DNA from: Smallanthus sonchifolius | Taxonomy: Eukaryota; Streptophyta; Magnoliopsida; Asterales; Asteraceae | DNA length: 64,000 nucleotides | NCBI GenBank assembly: GCA_023525975.1 | Contig: CM042023.1 | Coordinates: 14,148,501 to 14,212,500, forward strand | Direction of reading: 5' to 3' | In this document: positions 10,851-21,354 of the stretch, in pieces | Layout: the number at the start of each line of letters is the position of its first letter | How positions within the stretch are numbered: position 1 is the stretch's first letter | Position numbers and translations under genes: made by a program | The notes under the pieces: generated by a model | Told to the model about the DNA's origin: nothing | What the model saw: the letters and a program-made list of their open reading frames with translations, nothing else | Database searches by the model: none

Positions 10851-12312
10851 TTAATCAATGTATCTGTGAGTGGGGTCTAGTTCACGTGAATCCTCAATTA
10901 TTTCTTTAGTGGAGGAAGAATCTGGATGATACATTATTTCTTGTCTGCACTCATCACATGCATGATTTTCTATCATACCTGTCATCTTTTGGCATAATAA
11001 TTCTTTAGTGGATGGTCCCGCATCAACTTTATTAAAAATGATTCTTTGTTCTATCCTTTCTAGAACCTGTTTTTCGTGGACGGGTAAAGGTGTTCCACTA
11101 TAGCTGGTAATTATACAGTTTTGACTGTAATAATTTACCTTTTTGAAGCTTCCAACAGAAATCTTTTGGAGATCTTGGAGAATTTTTAGGTATCCATTGA
11201 CTCTAATAGAAACCCAATTACTGATGTCTTCATGTTCTTCTTTAACCTTTGAGGGAAGAACGTTTCTTGTTTTGGCAAGACCAATTTCTAAAAGATGTAG
11301 AGCTGGATAACTCTTTCCTTGATACCAGTCAGGAAGTGTAGAAGTACACTTGATGTAAATATTGGCATCTTTAGCAGCTGCAATCTTCTTTCTGAAGACT
11401 TTAATGGCTTTTTTCATTCCTTCAGGAAAAAGGTTAATCTCCTGCAAATTAACAGAGGGATAAATATATTTAATTAATCCGGCAGAGAAGGCCGAAGAAA
11501 TTAGAATAGGATCTGCTCCTGGACAGAAAACAAATAGGCTTTTTGAATTTTTGTCTTCTGTGTAAATAGATTCGACTTCGAAATCTTCCGGGCTAATGGC
11601 TCTTGCTTTAGACCAGATCATTCGGAATTCATTGAGTCCGATGAGATCGGCTTCTTCTTTTTGCTCTTCAACTTTTCTTTCACTGTAAGTATTGGAAAAG
11701 ATTATGGGCTGTTTTTTCTTTGTTTTTTCCATGGGCATAGGAAAAATAGTAACCTTTAGGGGTATTTCTTTCTTTCCGAACTGGGCGGAGTATCTTGTGG
11801 CTTCTTGCTGAGCTTGCAGCAATGATCCAAATTTTTTGAATGGAACCGAAGAGTGTTGAACGTATTTAAATACGATGGCCCAATCTTCATAGATTCCTCT
11901 ATGTACTCCATTAAAGATTACGTAAAAACGTGCTCCGTGATTTTCTGGAGATGTGCCTTTCTGAGCATATGATGGTCTCAGATTAATAGTTTTTGGCAAA
12001 CTACCAGCCGTGAACAGATTTGATTTGTCTTTACCGGAGCCGTTTGCTTCCGGACTAGATGATGATTGAGGCTCATCACTGGCGTCTTTCATGCTTTTTT
12101 CCCAAAGCATCAGGGATCAACGGACTTGATGTTTCTTTACCTTTAGCCGTTTGTAAAGGAATAGATTCTGTTTTCAGACTATTGTCTTCCTGTACAGAAT
12201 TTACAGTTGTAGCGTTTAGACTTTCGTCATACAACGCAATTTGCTGTTGAATAGCTCGTAATTCTATCAAAAGAATTTTTTCTTTTAGGCGTAAAGCCTT
12301 AAGTTCTTCCAT
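10851..12312 (-). pseudogene. inclusion-body/translational transactivator protein (ORF VI type), frameshifted
   Basis: Two overlapping frames, 12312-12076 and 12110-10851, together resemble the caulimovirid viroplasmin/transactivator. The first has a helical N-terminus; the second contains the characteristic viroplasmin (RNase H1-N-like) fold around FYVIFNGVHRGIYEDW and a long C-terminal part. The frame changes inside an A-run near 12095, consistent with a one-base slippage. In live viruses this protein forms inclusion bodies and allows reinitiation on the polycistronic RNA. It lies immediately upstream of the 35S-like promoter. Confidence 0.85.
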
Positions 12313-12406
12313 CTCCCCTCTTTAAAAATAATTTTTATTTTGTTTGGAGTTGTGATTTTTAGAAGATGAGTTATCTCTTATTTATAGAAAGAGATATCGT
12401 CATTGC

Positions 12407-14390
12407 TTACGTTTTTTGGAAGTCACGTGTCAAGCAATCTGCTAACACATTTTTTGGTCCTTCAAGGTGTTCAATGTCAAAAGAATATCTTGAAAACCAC
12501 ATTTGCCATCTAACGAGGCGTCCTTGTTTATTATCTTCAGAAATTTTTGTTTTAAGGAAATAAGTAAAGTTTTTATTATCTGTCCTGACTAGAAATTTTA
12601 CAGGAGTGAGATAAATAGAAAATTTTGAGATAGTATTTTTTACAGCAAGTAATTCTTTTTCATTGCTGTGGTAATTTCGTTCAGCTGCTTTGAAGCTTCC
12701 TGAAGTATACTTACATATCTCTTCTCTATCAGCTGTTTTAGCCTTTAAAATTCCTCCCCAAAAGTCATTTGAGGCGTCAGTTTCAATTATGAGAAAGTCC
12801 TCATTTTTTGGAAGATAAAGTTTTGGAAAACTTATCAAGTTTTTCTTTATCTTTTTAATGTAATCCGTATCGGACTGTTTCCATTCCCAAATATAATCAT
12901 TTTTTAATTTTATTTGTAAAGGTTTTCTAAGCTCAGCGAGCTTTGGGATGTAACTTTCTGCATAGGTTAAAACACCTAAGAATCTTTGAAGATGTTTTTT
13001 ATCTTCAATTATATCTGGAAATTTATGCAGATTTTTCAAAATATGTTTTTGCGGACAATGAGTTCCTTGGTCAATTTCAAGACCTAAAAAATTTATTTTT
13101 GTTTTAAAAAGATTGGCTTTATTTTTTGACAAAATTATTCCATATTTTTCAATTGTTTTTAGAACTGATAAAACATGAAAATAGTGTCTGTCTTCAGAGT
13201 CTGAGAAAACTATAATATTATCCACATAGACGGTACAATAATTTTCTAATCCTCTTAAAGCATTTTACATATGTCTTTGAAATATGCTTGGTGCTTGTTT
13301 TAACCCAAAAGGAACTACCTTCCATTGATAGTGGCCGTCTGGACATGTGAACGCCGTTAAAAGCTGAGATTCTTCATCTAACAGAACTTGCCAGAAACCA
13401 CTTTTGCAATCGAAACAAGAAAAAATGGTTTTTCCTCTTAAGAGGGTTAACAATTCTTGCATGCAAGGAAGATTATGACTATCTCCCTTGGTGGCTGTAT
13501 TGATTGCTTTATAATTTACAACCATACGCTTTTTTCCCTTTCTTTTTTCAGCCTCGTTTTCAACTAAGAATGCTGGAGACATATGAGGAGATTTACTTTG
13601 AATGATTAACTTAAGATCAAGTAATTCTTTAATCTGTTTGTTAAATTCATTTCTATCATGTGGACTGTATTTCATGGGTTTTACCCTGATTATATTTGTT
13701 GGATCTATTAACTTTATTGACGCCTTCATCCAGTTTTTTGGATTTTTCAGGGTCGATAGGGTTTTCTGAACAAACTTTTTCGAGTAAAGCTTCAATTTTT
13801 TGATATTTTTGTATTTCAAGGAAATATTTTTCTCCTGGTGTTATCACTTCTTGAGTTATATTAGTACCTGGGATTTGTTTTGTTTTTGAGTCTTTTTTCA
13901 TTGACTCAAGAAAATCTGGTTTTCCAACTTGGAAAGCTTTTGTTATTTTCTTGATCAAAATCATTTCTTGATTTTGATGGAAAGCTATTCTGTCTAACCA
14001 TTGGGTAAAAGGCCCGTATAATTGACAGAAATTATTTCCTAGGAGTAAATTTATTCCTGATTCTTGTTGATAGATGGTATGAATAGGAAATGGTTCTCCT
14101 GAAAAATAGACGATAAGGTTTCTACAAACTTTGTCTAATTTGATAGTTTCTTGATTTGCAATTGTTACCTTGATGTCTTTGGGGGTATTTTCCCATAGAT
14201 CTTTAGAAATAACATATTTGCTAGCAAGACAAAGACTTGCTCCTGTGTCTACATAACAATGTAGAGTTATGGTCTTATATCCTTTAAGGAAAATTTTTCC
14301 TTTAATGTATATAGAGTTTGGATTAGTAATATTTGAATATACTAATTCATTCTCTTTTTTAATTGCCTGACAGAAATCAGTCTTATTCAT
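12407..14390 (-). pseudogene. pararetrovirus polymerase (protease, RT, RNase H), broken
   Basis: Three open pieces: 14390-13656 with the aspartic protease (YVDTGAS); 13819-13265 with RT fingers and palm (SCFDCKSGFWQ, VPFGLKQAPSIFQ); and 13225-12407 with the rest of RT and RNase H. A frameshift lies near 13735 and a nonsense codon at 13262-13264. The catalytic RT box reads YVDN where the family has YVDD, so the second aspartate is lost. RNase H keeps its acidic residues in ETDAS, NEKE, RTDNK and the final ADCLTR. The gene lies between the coat protein and the transactivator, as expected. Confidence 0.9.
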
Positions 14391-15769
14391 TCTGAACTGT
14401 CCGAATCAACTTCAGAGGATGAAGATGATTCTTCTCTTATTTCTGAAGTGTATATCTGCATATATCCTTCAAAAACGTTTTCTGAAGGATAATATCATTC
14501 TTTTTCCGCTTTCAGAATAAGCTTTGTCTTTTCTGGAATTTTTTGTCGATTAGGACATTCATTGGCATAATGTCCTTCTTCAGAGCATATCCAATATCGA
14601 CATCTCTTTTTTCCCTGAGGGCAGATGTTTGGTTTTTCTTTAGAAAAGTATTTTCCTGAAGAAAATCTTTTTTTCTTGGTTTTCCAAAATCTCCTTTTTG
14701 GTTTATATTTCTTTTTGAAATATTTTTTATCTTTAACTAAGTCACAGCCAAAAGATAACTGTGGTTCTTCTGTTAGTTTTTTGCAACAAATTTTGTTGAA
14801 TCTTTTTAGCTGTTTTTGTTTATTAGAGAGATCGCAGTAAACTGCAATTTCTTCTTTAACAATTCTTGTAGCAAATCCGAGGGAATGCATAGTTAAATTG
14901 TTCTTTTCTTTATTCCATCTTTCTTTGGCTTTTTCTCCAACGATAGGAATTTTCATTAGATAAACTTCTATCCAAGAGTGGTATTCTCCTGTACTTAGTT
15001 TATATAGGTTTTGTTCAAAAAGACAAGTGAAATTGTCTAAAAGACATATATCACAAAGTTGGGATTTGGTCAAAACTTGTCTTGCTTTTTCAAGCAGTTT
15101 TTGATTTTCTTGGTCTTTGTTTATAAGAAAGTCGAGACCTAAGAACATCATATAAATGGCGTTGATGATCTGATCGAACAGATCTTCACCATGTAAACCT
15201 TCGTTCCAAGTTGTTCCTTTAATGAAATCTTGGATGATTCCTACTGATTTATGCTCAATTAGTAGTAACAAAGCCTTAGCTTTAGAAAATTCTTCTGGGT
15301 TGGACTGGATTATTAGGCTAATCTCAGTATTCCATTTGTCTATAACTTCTTTTCTTCTTTCAAGATCGAAGATACAGTCTATTTTTATGGTGTCAATAGC
15401 GGTTGAACTACCATTATTAGAATTAGGTATACCTTTGTGATAAGGCATAGAGAATTCTGTATTCTTTTTTCTATAGGAATTTTTATAACTACTGCTTCCG
15501 GCGTTAATCTGGTTTACCCTATAGGTTGAGGTTTCTTCTTCTTCGGAAGAGTCTTCTTCTTCTTCAGTTTTTGGTTCTTGAATTGTAAAAACCTGATTTT
15601 TAATTTCTGGAAAATATTTTTCTTTAAGATCCTTATTTTCTAAAAAAATTTTCTCGCACTCTCTGTCACTTAAAGACATAAGTTGGACGAGTTCGTTTAT
15701 TTCTTCAGCCGAAAAATTATCAAGATGTTCATCAAAGATTTTTTCTAATTTTTTAGTTATGGATATCAT
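14387..15769 (-). pseudogene. caulimovirid coat protein with premature stop
   Basis: An open frame of 424 codons (15769-14495) with an acidic N-terminal region (EEEEDSSEEEE), a central capsid domain, a basic stretch and a CCHC-type knuckle near the C-terminus. The knuckle's first cysteine appears replaced by tyrosine (YWICSEEGHYANEC). A TGA at 14495-14497 ends the frame early. The same frame then stays open through a serine/acid-rich tail to a TGA (14387-14389) that overlaps the polymerase ATG, a compact viral junction. The start follows directly on the small ORF upstream. Confidence 0.88.
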
Positions 15770-16036
15770 TTATCCACATGAAAGACGGGTCTTTATGTCT
15801 TTAAGTTTTTGTATTTCATTAGTGAAATGTTGTTTTTGTTTGTGTAAATGAGATAACTCATTTAATTTTTTAGTTGGATGAACGCTCCAATCGCTATGGA
15901 GTTCTATAATCCTTTGGGTAACATTATTTTGAAGTAAATAATATTGTCCAATTTTTATATTTATTTTTCTAAAAGAAAATCTCATCTGACTTTTATTAGT
16001 CATTTGAGCTTGATCCAAAAGGTCATTTGAGAGCAT
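15770..16036 (-). CDS. small viral ORF between VAP and coat protein
   Basis: 88 codons, uninterrupted. It overlaps the end of the virion-associated protein ORF by 14 bases and ends directly before the coat-protein ATG. The product is basic and helical, with a HLHKQKQHFTNEIQKLKDI stretch that could form a short coiled coil. I do not recognise a family. It might be a displaced N-terminal extension of the coat protein or a virus-specific accessory ORF. The tight packing argues that it was a genuine viral ORF. Confidence 0.5.
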   Translation of the reverse strand: MLSNDLLDQAQMTNKSQMRFSFRKINIKIGQYYLLQNNVTQRIIELHSDWSVHPTKKLNELSHLHKQKQHFTNEIQKLKDIKTRLSCG

Positions 16037-16310
16037 TCGGGCTTTTTGAACTTCCTAAAGATGGATTTCCAACGTTGAAGTTAGGAAATGAATATTTTTG
16101 AAATTTATTTTCTCCTTTATGAGTTTCTTGATTAATCAAGGGATTTGTATTTTCTGGATTTAAATGATGCGTGTTTGCGTCCTTTATTTTTTCGGAAATC
16201 TCATTAATAATTTTTGCAGCTATTGCTTCAAGATTTTCGCTAGTAGATAGACTTTCTACTTTATTAATTAATTCTTTAATTAATTCCTCAATTCTAACGA
16301 GAGAACTCAT
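16023..16310 (-). CDS. virion-associated protein (ORF III type)
   Basis: 95 codons with an N-terminal heptad-like coiled coil (IEELIKELINKVESL) and a C-terminal segment with the YSFPNFNVGNPSLGSS pattern shared by caulimovirid virion-associated proteins. In that family the coiled coil tetramerises and the C-terminus binds the capsid; here the C-terminus is shorter than usual and lacks the normal basic/proline end. It lies just after the movement-protein tail and overlaps the next small ORF. Confidence 0.8.
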   Translation of the reverse strand: MSSLVRIEELIKELINKVESLSTSENLEAIAAKIINEISEKIKDANTHHLNPENTNPLINQETHKGENKFQKYSFPNFNVGNPSLGSSKSPNALK

Positions 16311-16339
16311 ATCTAGAACTTAGGGTTTTTTAGAAGTTG

Positions 16340-16465
16340 TTATTTTTCAATAACTTCTTTAAGGATTTCTCCATATTTGTCAATTCTTTCCGACATGGAT
16401 CGAATCAACTGTAATTCAGTAAGACTTGATGAATCCGAACTAGATTCTCCTATTTTTAGAGTGTT
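16340..16465 (-). pseudogene. detached movement-protein C-terminal fragment
   Basis: About 40 codons on the minus strand with a serine-rich start and a helical end, closing at TAA 16340-16342, 30 bases upstream of the VAP ATG. In caulimovirids the movement-protein gene ends at this position. The fragment begins at the right border of the viral insert and has no start codon, so it appears to be the missing end of the movement protein at 9523-10398. Confidence 0.65.
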
Positions 16466-16724
16466 GTCACGATTGGTTCCCTCCAGGCCACCACTCTGAG
16501 TTTGGCTCTGATACCGTTGTTATATACAGCCTAAACAGGAGAACTCATCTCAAAAGACTAGTCTGGTGGGTTAGAGAGCACGTATGGTCTATAAACCCCA
16601 CATTTGTTGCCCATACAACCGATATTGAACAAGTCTCATACCTTGCAATGGTTTCAGTCCGTAACAATCACCATCTCCCCCTCGTTTTTCTTGCTATCAC
16701 ATTGTCTCCACCACTCTTTCAAGA
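16466..16724 (+). repeat. right copy of 259-bp direct repeat (contains a TRIM LTR)
   Basis: Matches 9029-9287 with a few substitutions. It contains one TRIM LTR (16518-16666) with its primer site, then the TSD sequence ATCAC and 50 more bases. It continues into unique sequence at 16725, whereas the left copy runs into virus at 9288. Confidence 0.9.
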
Positions 16725-16878
16725 CATTTGGGTAAATATTTGATGAAGAAATTGTGGCTAGATCTGTGACTTCTACTTCTTGATTTCGTGACTTCTCAAT
16801 CCGACCACCACCACTAAGAAACCATCACCAACCAATCTCTTTTATTTCATCCAAAAATTCAACCCAACCCCACAAACG

Positions 16879-17019
16879 ATGGTCAACTAACGGGTATCTT
16901 CTAAATTGGAGTCGTGGCATGACCTAAGCGGGAAAGTGGTGAAGGTCACCGGAGCGTTGTCTGGTCTCAGCGGGGACTTCTATATAGACTTGGAGAAAGT
17001 CGGTTGCAAAATGTTCTAG
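16879..17019 (+). pseudogene. short-chain dehydrogenase/reductase N-terminal fragment
   Basis: In frame, the stretch encodes LESWHDLSGKVVKVTGALSG followed by LSGDFYIDLEKVGCK. This is the beginning of a plant 3-oxoacyl-ACP-reductase-like SDR: the Rossmann TGxxxGxG motif is present but damaged (TGALSGLSG). A TAA lies four codons after the in-frame ATG at 16879, and the frame ends at TAG 17017-17019. Only the first exon-like part is present. Captured or decayed gene copy. Confidence 0.7.
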
Positions 17020-17099
17020 CGATGACGGTAGAGCTTGATTGTAGATTAAAAACTCCATCCACCTCACTTGACTTTTTAAATTATTTTTTAAATCCATAT

Positions 17100-17495
17100 T
17101 TACATAAAAACTTCACCTGTCAATTCAATATTAATTATCACTAAGATAATAATTATATGAGATCTGTAACCTACAAATTCCAGGTGATGTGCATAGTGCA
17201 TTGGAATTGGTTGAAGACGAATTGTACTCTTGTCTTCGTGTTCTTCGTTGATCTGGAACATATGTAAACTAGTTCGACTAAGTCTTCTCTCCGTAGTACC
17301 TCTCTCTCCGGAGTAGACTCTCATCCTGAGTAGCCTTTATACTTTGAAGTTCTTCAGGCGCTTTATCCGGAGTACTCACCTCCGGAGTAAACTTCTCTTT
17401 CGGAGTAGGACTTTGTTCTTCCGAAGTAAACAATAGTGATTTATGAACATCAGCCTTTGTGTTTGACTCTACATGTTGATGTATCAAAAACTGGG
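17100..17495 (-). pseudogene. unrecognised coding-like fragment cut by the solo LTR
   Basis: On the minus strand from about 17495 to 17282 the frame is open and encodes a hydrophilic, Pro/Glu/Lys-rich sequence with repeats of the SPTPKEKFTPEVSTPDKAPE kind, matched by repeated TCCGGAGTA at the DNA level. Its upstream end is interrupted by the solo LTR at 17496. I do not recognise the product. It could be a repeat-derived ORF or an exon of a plant gene destroyed by the insertion. Confidence 0.3.
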
Positions 17496-19989
17496 TGTAA
17501 GGCCCAAAACCGGGCACCCTACAACTGTTTCTCATCACTGGGTATTCTCTTTAAAACACTTACTTTATTAAAAAAAACATACAGTGGAAGTCTCGCTCAA
17601 AATAGTAATTATCTTTCAATAATGTTATTACACATTACCTTACCAAACGAATGCACAGGCACCAACCAGAGTAGCACCGCTCCCAAGCCAAGGTACGCCG
17701 ACCACGAAGCTCACCTGCAAAACAATCTAACGTACACACAAAGTCAGCTACGCTGATTGAGTTCTAATAGTTAATTTAATAAGAAACCATCTCGTCACAA
17801 ATATCATTTATGTCAACTCAGGACATTTCTATCCTTTATAAAAGTAGTTTGTCATTTAATGACATATAGATAACCCACGTTATCTTACAGTATCCCATAA
17901 AGGTTCACCACCCCAGACTCAACTCACATATATAACCCCATAAATCTCACCAACACAATAAAATCTTTCTACACTAGTTACCCGTAATCTACTACCCGTA
18001 TTAACTCGAAAACATGGTTAACACACAACAAATCCCTAGACACCGACTTACTCAGCCTTGACTAAGGCTCTCACAAATCAACTGACACGACAGTTATAAA
18101 CACCACATCACAATCTAGACACAATGGTCAATCTAACTCTACTCGCCTCATTAATATTTTCTACACATCACATCAATAATATCCCACGCACAATGAATAT
18201 AACTCAACACCTGTATGCAATTTAACACATATATATGCACACAAACACATACCTTGTCACTGCACCCTCGTCAGGGCGTTCGACACACCCCGAGCTCATC
18301 GTTAACCTGTTGAATATGGTCACCTTGGGTGACTTCCCGAAGGACTTCGTCGTTTACAATCCCGTTTGCCGTGTCACAGAGACAACGATACAAACACACA
18401 ACACAAGCACAAAACACATAACATCATATTTCATTCACATGACTAATTAACCAAGTCTGCACCCCACACATAGCTCTAGGATGACATATCCTACTCACAC
18501 CCATAAGCGTTTAGCTTATATCCCGACTCACCCCAACTAACCCTTAACACGAAACACATCAATAACTCTTATCCCTAGCTCACATAATCCCGTAGACACG
18601 TCGGGTTAGAACCTAAAACTCTTAACACGTTTATTAAAATAAACATATCTTGTAAGCATTTACGATAGCCCCAAAAACAGTAAAACATTTAAGAAATCGG
18701 GGATTAGAAACTCGCCGCTACGAATTCTTAACTCTTGCACTGCAACGGTCTCCTCGCAAGAAGCCCGAATCTGTCAACGTATGATCCCATGGTCAGATTA
18801 CATCCTAAACATGCGTCAGATACGTATAAATAAAAATGATCCTGATACTCGTCTCGCCCACTCGTCCCTTCATGCATGCCAAAAACCCTAGTCCACGTGC
18901 CCGCTCAAACCGAGTTATCATGGACCCGCGTAGAACCCGCGTAGAACCCGCATGCATGCGCGTATACGTGCCATGCACAATTCCTAGTCTAAGAGATCAC
19001 GAGTACCTGATCCGAGCTTCCCATGCACGTCCGGACCACGCCATGCAAGCTCTAGGCTCACCAAAAACCCTAGTCGGGCTTAACCCGTCTCCATCCTCTT
19101 TCTCGCTCGTTCCCATGAACCACCACCACCACCCGGTTTCACCACTATGTGCCTCCTCACCGAGTGCCATTAACATGACCTGACACCTCGAGTCATCCTC
19201 GTATTCCCGACGTCTTCTAGCCGTAAGAAGCCCTAGTCGGTTTACCTTTTCACGTCCAAACATTCAATCACCGCCCACCTACCTCTGTCTGCCGCCGTGG
19301 TACTCCATCACAGCAGCCTCCAGCTGCCGCCGGGCACCACCACCTGCCGCCGTAGCCGCCTCCGGCTACCCCCGAAGCTGCTACCACCTCCACCGGTCAC
19401 TCCTCTCTCTCTCTTCCAGGCCGTCGGCCTCTCGTTTACTCGGTCACCACCATCACGCGCCACCACTATCACTACGTTCGTCTCCTTCCGCGCTCACACC
19501 GCCACCACATCTGGCTGTCTTCACTTCGTCTCCCCCCCGGGTCGCTCATGGTCGAACCATCCAACCAAAACCCTAATCGAGTTCCTTCCTTTGCATGCTA
19601 ACTAGAACACATAAAAGTTACATAAGGAGGTTAAACAAGGATTACCTTACTGAAATTTAGATAACACGTAGTCGTACACCACCGCTGACCGCCCCTCCGC
19701 CGGCTTTTCCCTCTCGTCGTTCTCTCTACTTCCGTGCGACACCCCTAGGCCAAATGGCCTAGGTTTTCTCCTTAAAGTGGTTTATAAACCTCCGAGAGTT
19801 TCATTCGAGTCCTTGTATTTTCCGTACTCACGCGTTTTGGTCCCGAACCTCCTTTAAACATCTAATTGTGTCATTCCCGGTAGTTAAACGCACCCCGTAT
19901 GAAAGCCCTCACCATTATCTTTAGATAAAAAGGGTTCGGGTTGTTCACAAACCCGCACCATTGACATATGAATTTTCCGGGATGTTAGA
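17496..19989 (+). mobile_element. solo LTR of a gypsy-type retrotransposon
   Basis: It begins TGTAAGGCCC and ends GGATGTTAGA (probably from TTACA), 2494 bases, and is flanked on both sides by the 5-base duplication CTGGG (17491-17495 and 19990-19994). No internal retrotransposon genes lie between or beside it, so it is a solo LTR left by unequal recombination. The open frames inside (for example 18836-19183 and 19297-19605) are GC-rich, low-complexity and not supported as genes. The long LTR fits Ty3-gypsy elements. Confidence 0.85.
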
Positions 19990-19994
19990 CTGGG

Positions 19995-20336
19995 CTAGGT
20001 CGGGTGGAGCTGCAATGAGCCTCACCGAGCTAGTTCCAAGCGTAGATCCTAAATGCAACAGGAAAACAACTCGTAAAAAGGTGACTCAGAGGCGGAGCTC
20101 CAAGAACACCCTTTCACACTCAAATCAGTGATTAATCCAACATAAGCGTATGTGTAAGTAAATGGACAATATATAAGCATATGAATATATAAAGTATAAT
20201 AAATAGAGACCAGAAAAAAGCTCAATTTCAGACAGCCTCATTGTAAATGCATGTCCCTCCAGATATTTAGCAAGTTCATGGTATGTGTATCATTCCTCAC
20301 CTCTAATATCCAGCCACCCTTTTTTATTTCGCCCAG
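19995..20336. other. intergenic, no gene recognised
   Basis: Sequence continuing beyond the solo LTR. A short Lys/Arg-rich plus-strand frame (about 20030-20130) is not recognised. Confidence 0.35.
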
Positions 20337-20658
20337 TTAGTTCAAACGGGTAGTTTGTTTTTTTTTTGTGCCAAACTTTATAACTGTGGGTGCTCTCTTG
20401 TACTTGCCACCACGATCACATCTAAGCCATACATTCACGACATCATCGTGGCATTTTTTCCTAGATCGTTTGGTGACAATAACACAACCATTTTCACGTT
20501 CTCTCATAGAAACCCAAACCACCAACTTATCACGAGACGCGAACACCTAAAACAACAATGGTATGACCGTCGTTATAGTTAGGAGGAGACTGACCGCTGT
20601 CATCACCACTGTAATAGTTAGAAGCATCACCGAATAGATAGTTGTCCCACAACGACAT
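20337..20658 (-). pseudogene. FAR1/MULE-type DNA-binding domain fragment
   Basis: On the minus strand an ATG at 20658 opens a frame starting MSLWDNYLFGDASNYYSG. After a frame change near 20550 it continues as FASRDKLVVWV, then NGCVIVTKRSRKK, then VWLRCDRGGKYK. The second part has the pattern of the FAR1-like (WRKY-GCM1) DNA-binding domain found in FAR1-related proteins and MULE-type genes of Asteraceae. The domain ends in TGTKKK-like sequence and then stops, and no transposase catalytic region follows. A degenerate fragment. Confidence 0.5.
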
Positions 20659-21354
20659 CTCAAACGATTTTTCTTAATTGATTATCGAAATGAATAAAGA
20701 AAATTGAACGATGAAATGAATTAACATATAACGGTTTATATAGAAATTTTGATAGAATCTTACGTCACACCAAATAGATGGTACGCATATCGAAGAATAA
20801 TATGCCGTGTCAAATAATTAAAAAAAACTAAAAATATCATATATCAATATAGATGGTATAAGACAACGTGAATATGGACGTATCTAACATTACGACCCGT
20901 ATATCACACGTTCGTATTGTACCATACAACTGTATGTGGAGATGAATGACCGATGTTAGGTGCTGCAGCTTTTGTCGTTTGACTAAGAGAAATACGAGCC
21001 GTCTGGTACAATACGTCCCGTATTGGGTTTATGCTAAATAACAAATTCGTGTGTACCTATAACATCCCCATATTAATTTAAGAAGTGAGATTTATTTAAA
21101 AAAATACATGTAAATTTAATAGAATTTATTTATAAAAAATAGTAATAATTAAAAATCGATAGTATTTTAAATAAATGTATGAAAAATGCTTGTTTATTTT
21201 TCCTAAAATACTTTATTTTTATTAGTGAGCGCATATCATGAATTTGCTAGGTTTATAAATTCAAGACATGTATTATACGACATAATACTAGCTATAGATA
21301 GTTATAAACTATTGAAATCGATGGAATTACTGTTACTAACTAAATTTAAAAATA
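20659..21354. other. AT-rich sequence upstream of the FAR1-like fragment
   Basis: Contains several inverted motifs of the TACGACCCGTAT / ATACGTCCCGTA type between about 20890 and 21040, which may be subterminal repeats of the element that carried the FAR1-like fragment. No intact ends were identified. Confidence 0.3.

Larger units (their letters stand above)
9288..16465. mobile_element. endogenous caulimovirid (pararetrovirus), rearranged
   Basis: About 7.2 kb, close to one caulimovirid genome. From right to left on the minus strand lie a movement-protein tail, virion-associated protein, a small ORF, coat protein, polymerase, inclusion-body/transactivator protein, a 35S-like promoter and part of the leader. 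From 9288 to about 10398 the orientation flips: a coat-protein fragment, a tRNA-iMet primer site and the movement protein run on the plus strand. Gene order and content match the Caulimovirus-like side of the family; no aphid-transmission ORF is seen, as reported for the Dahlia endogenous virus. Nonsense codons and frameshifts in several genes mark it as an inactive genomic relic. Confidence 0.92.

Noticed and set aside
18836..19605. GC-rich open frames inside the solo LTR
   Set aside because: They lie wholly within a 2494-bp LTR with clear target duplications, are Pro/Ser/His-rich low-complexity, and overlap an antisense open frame.
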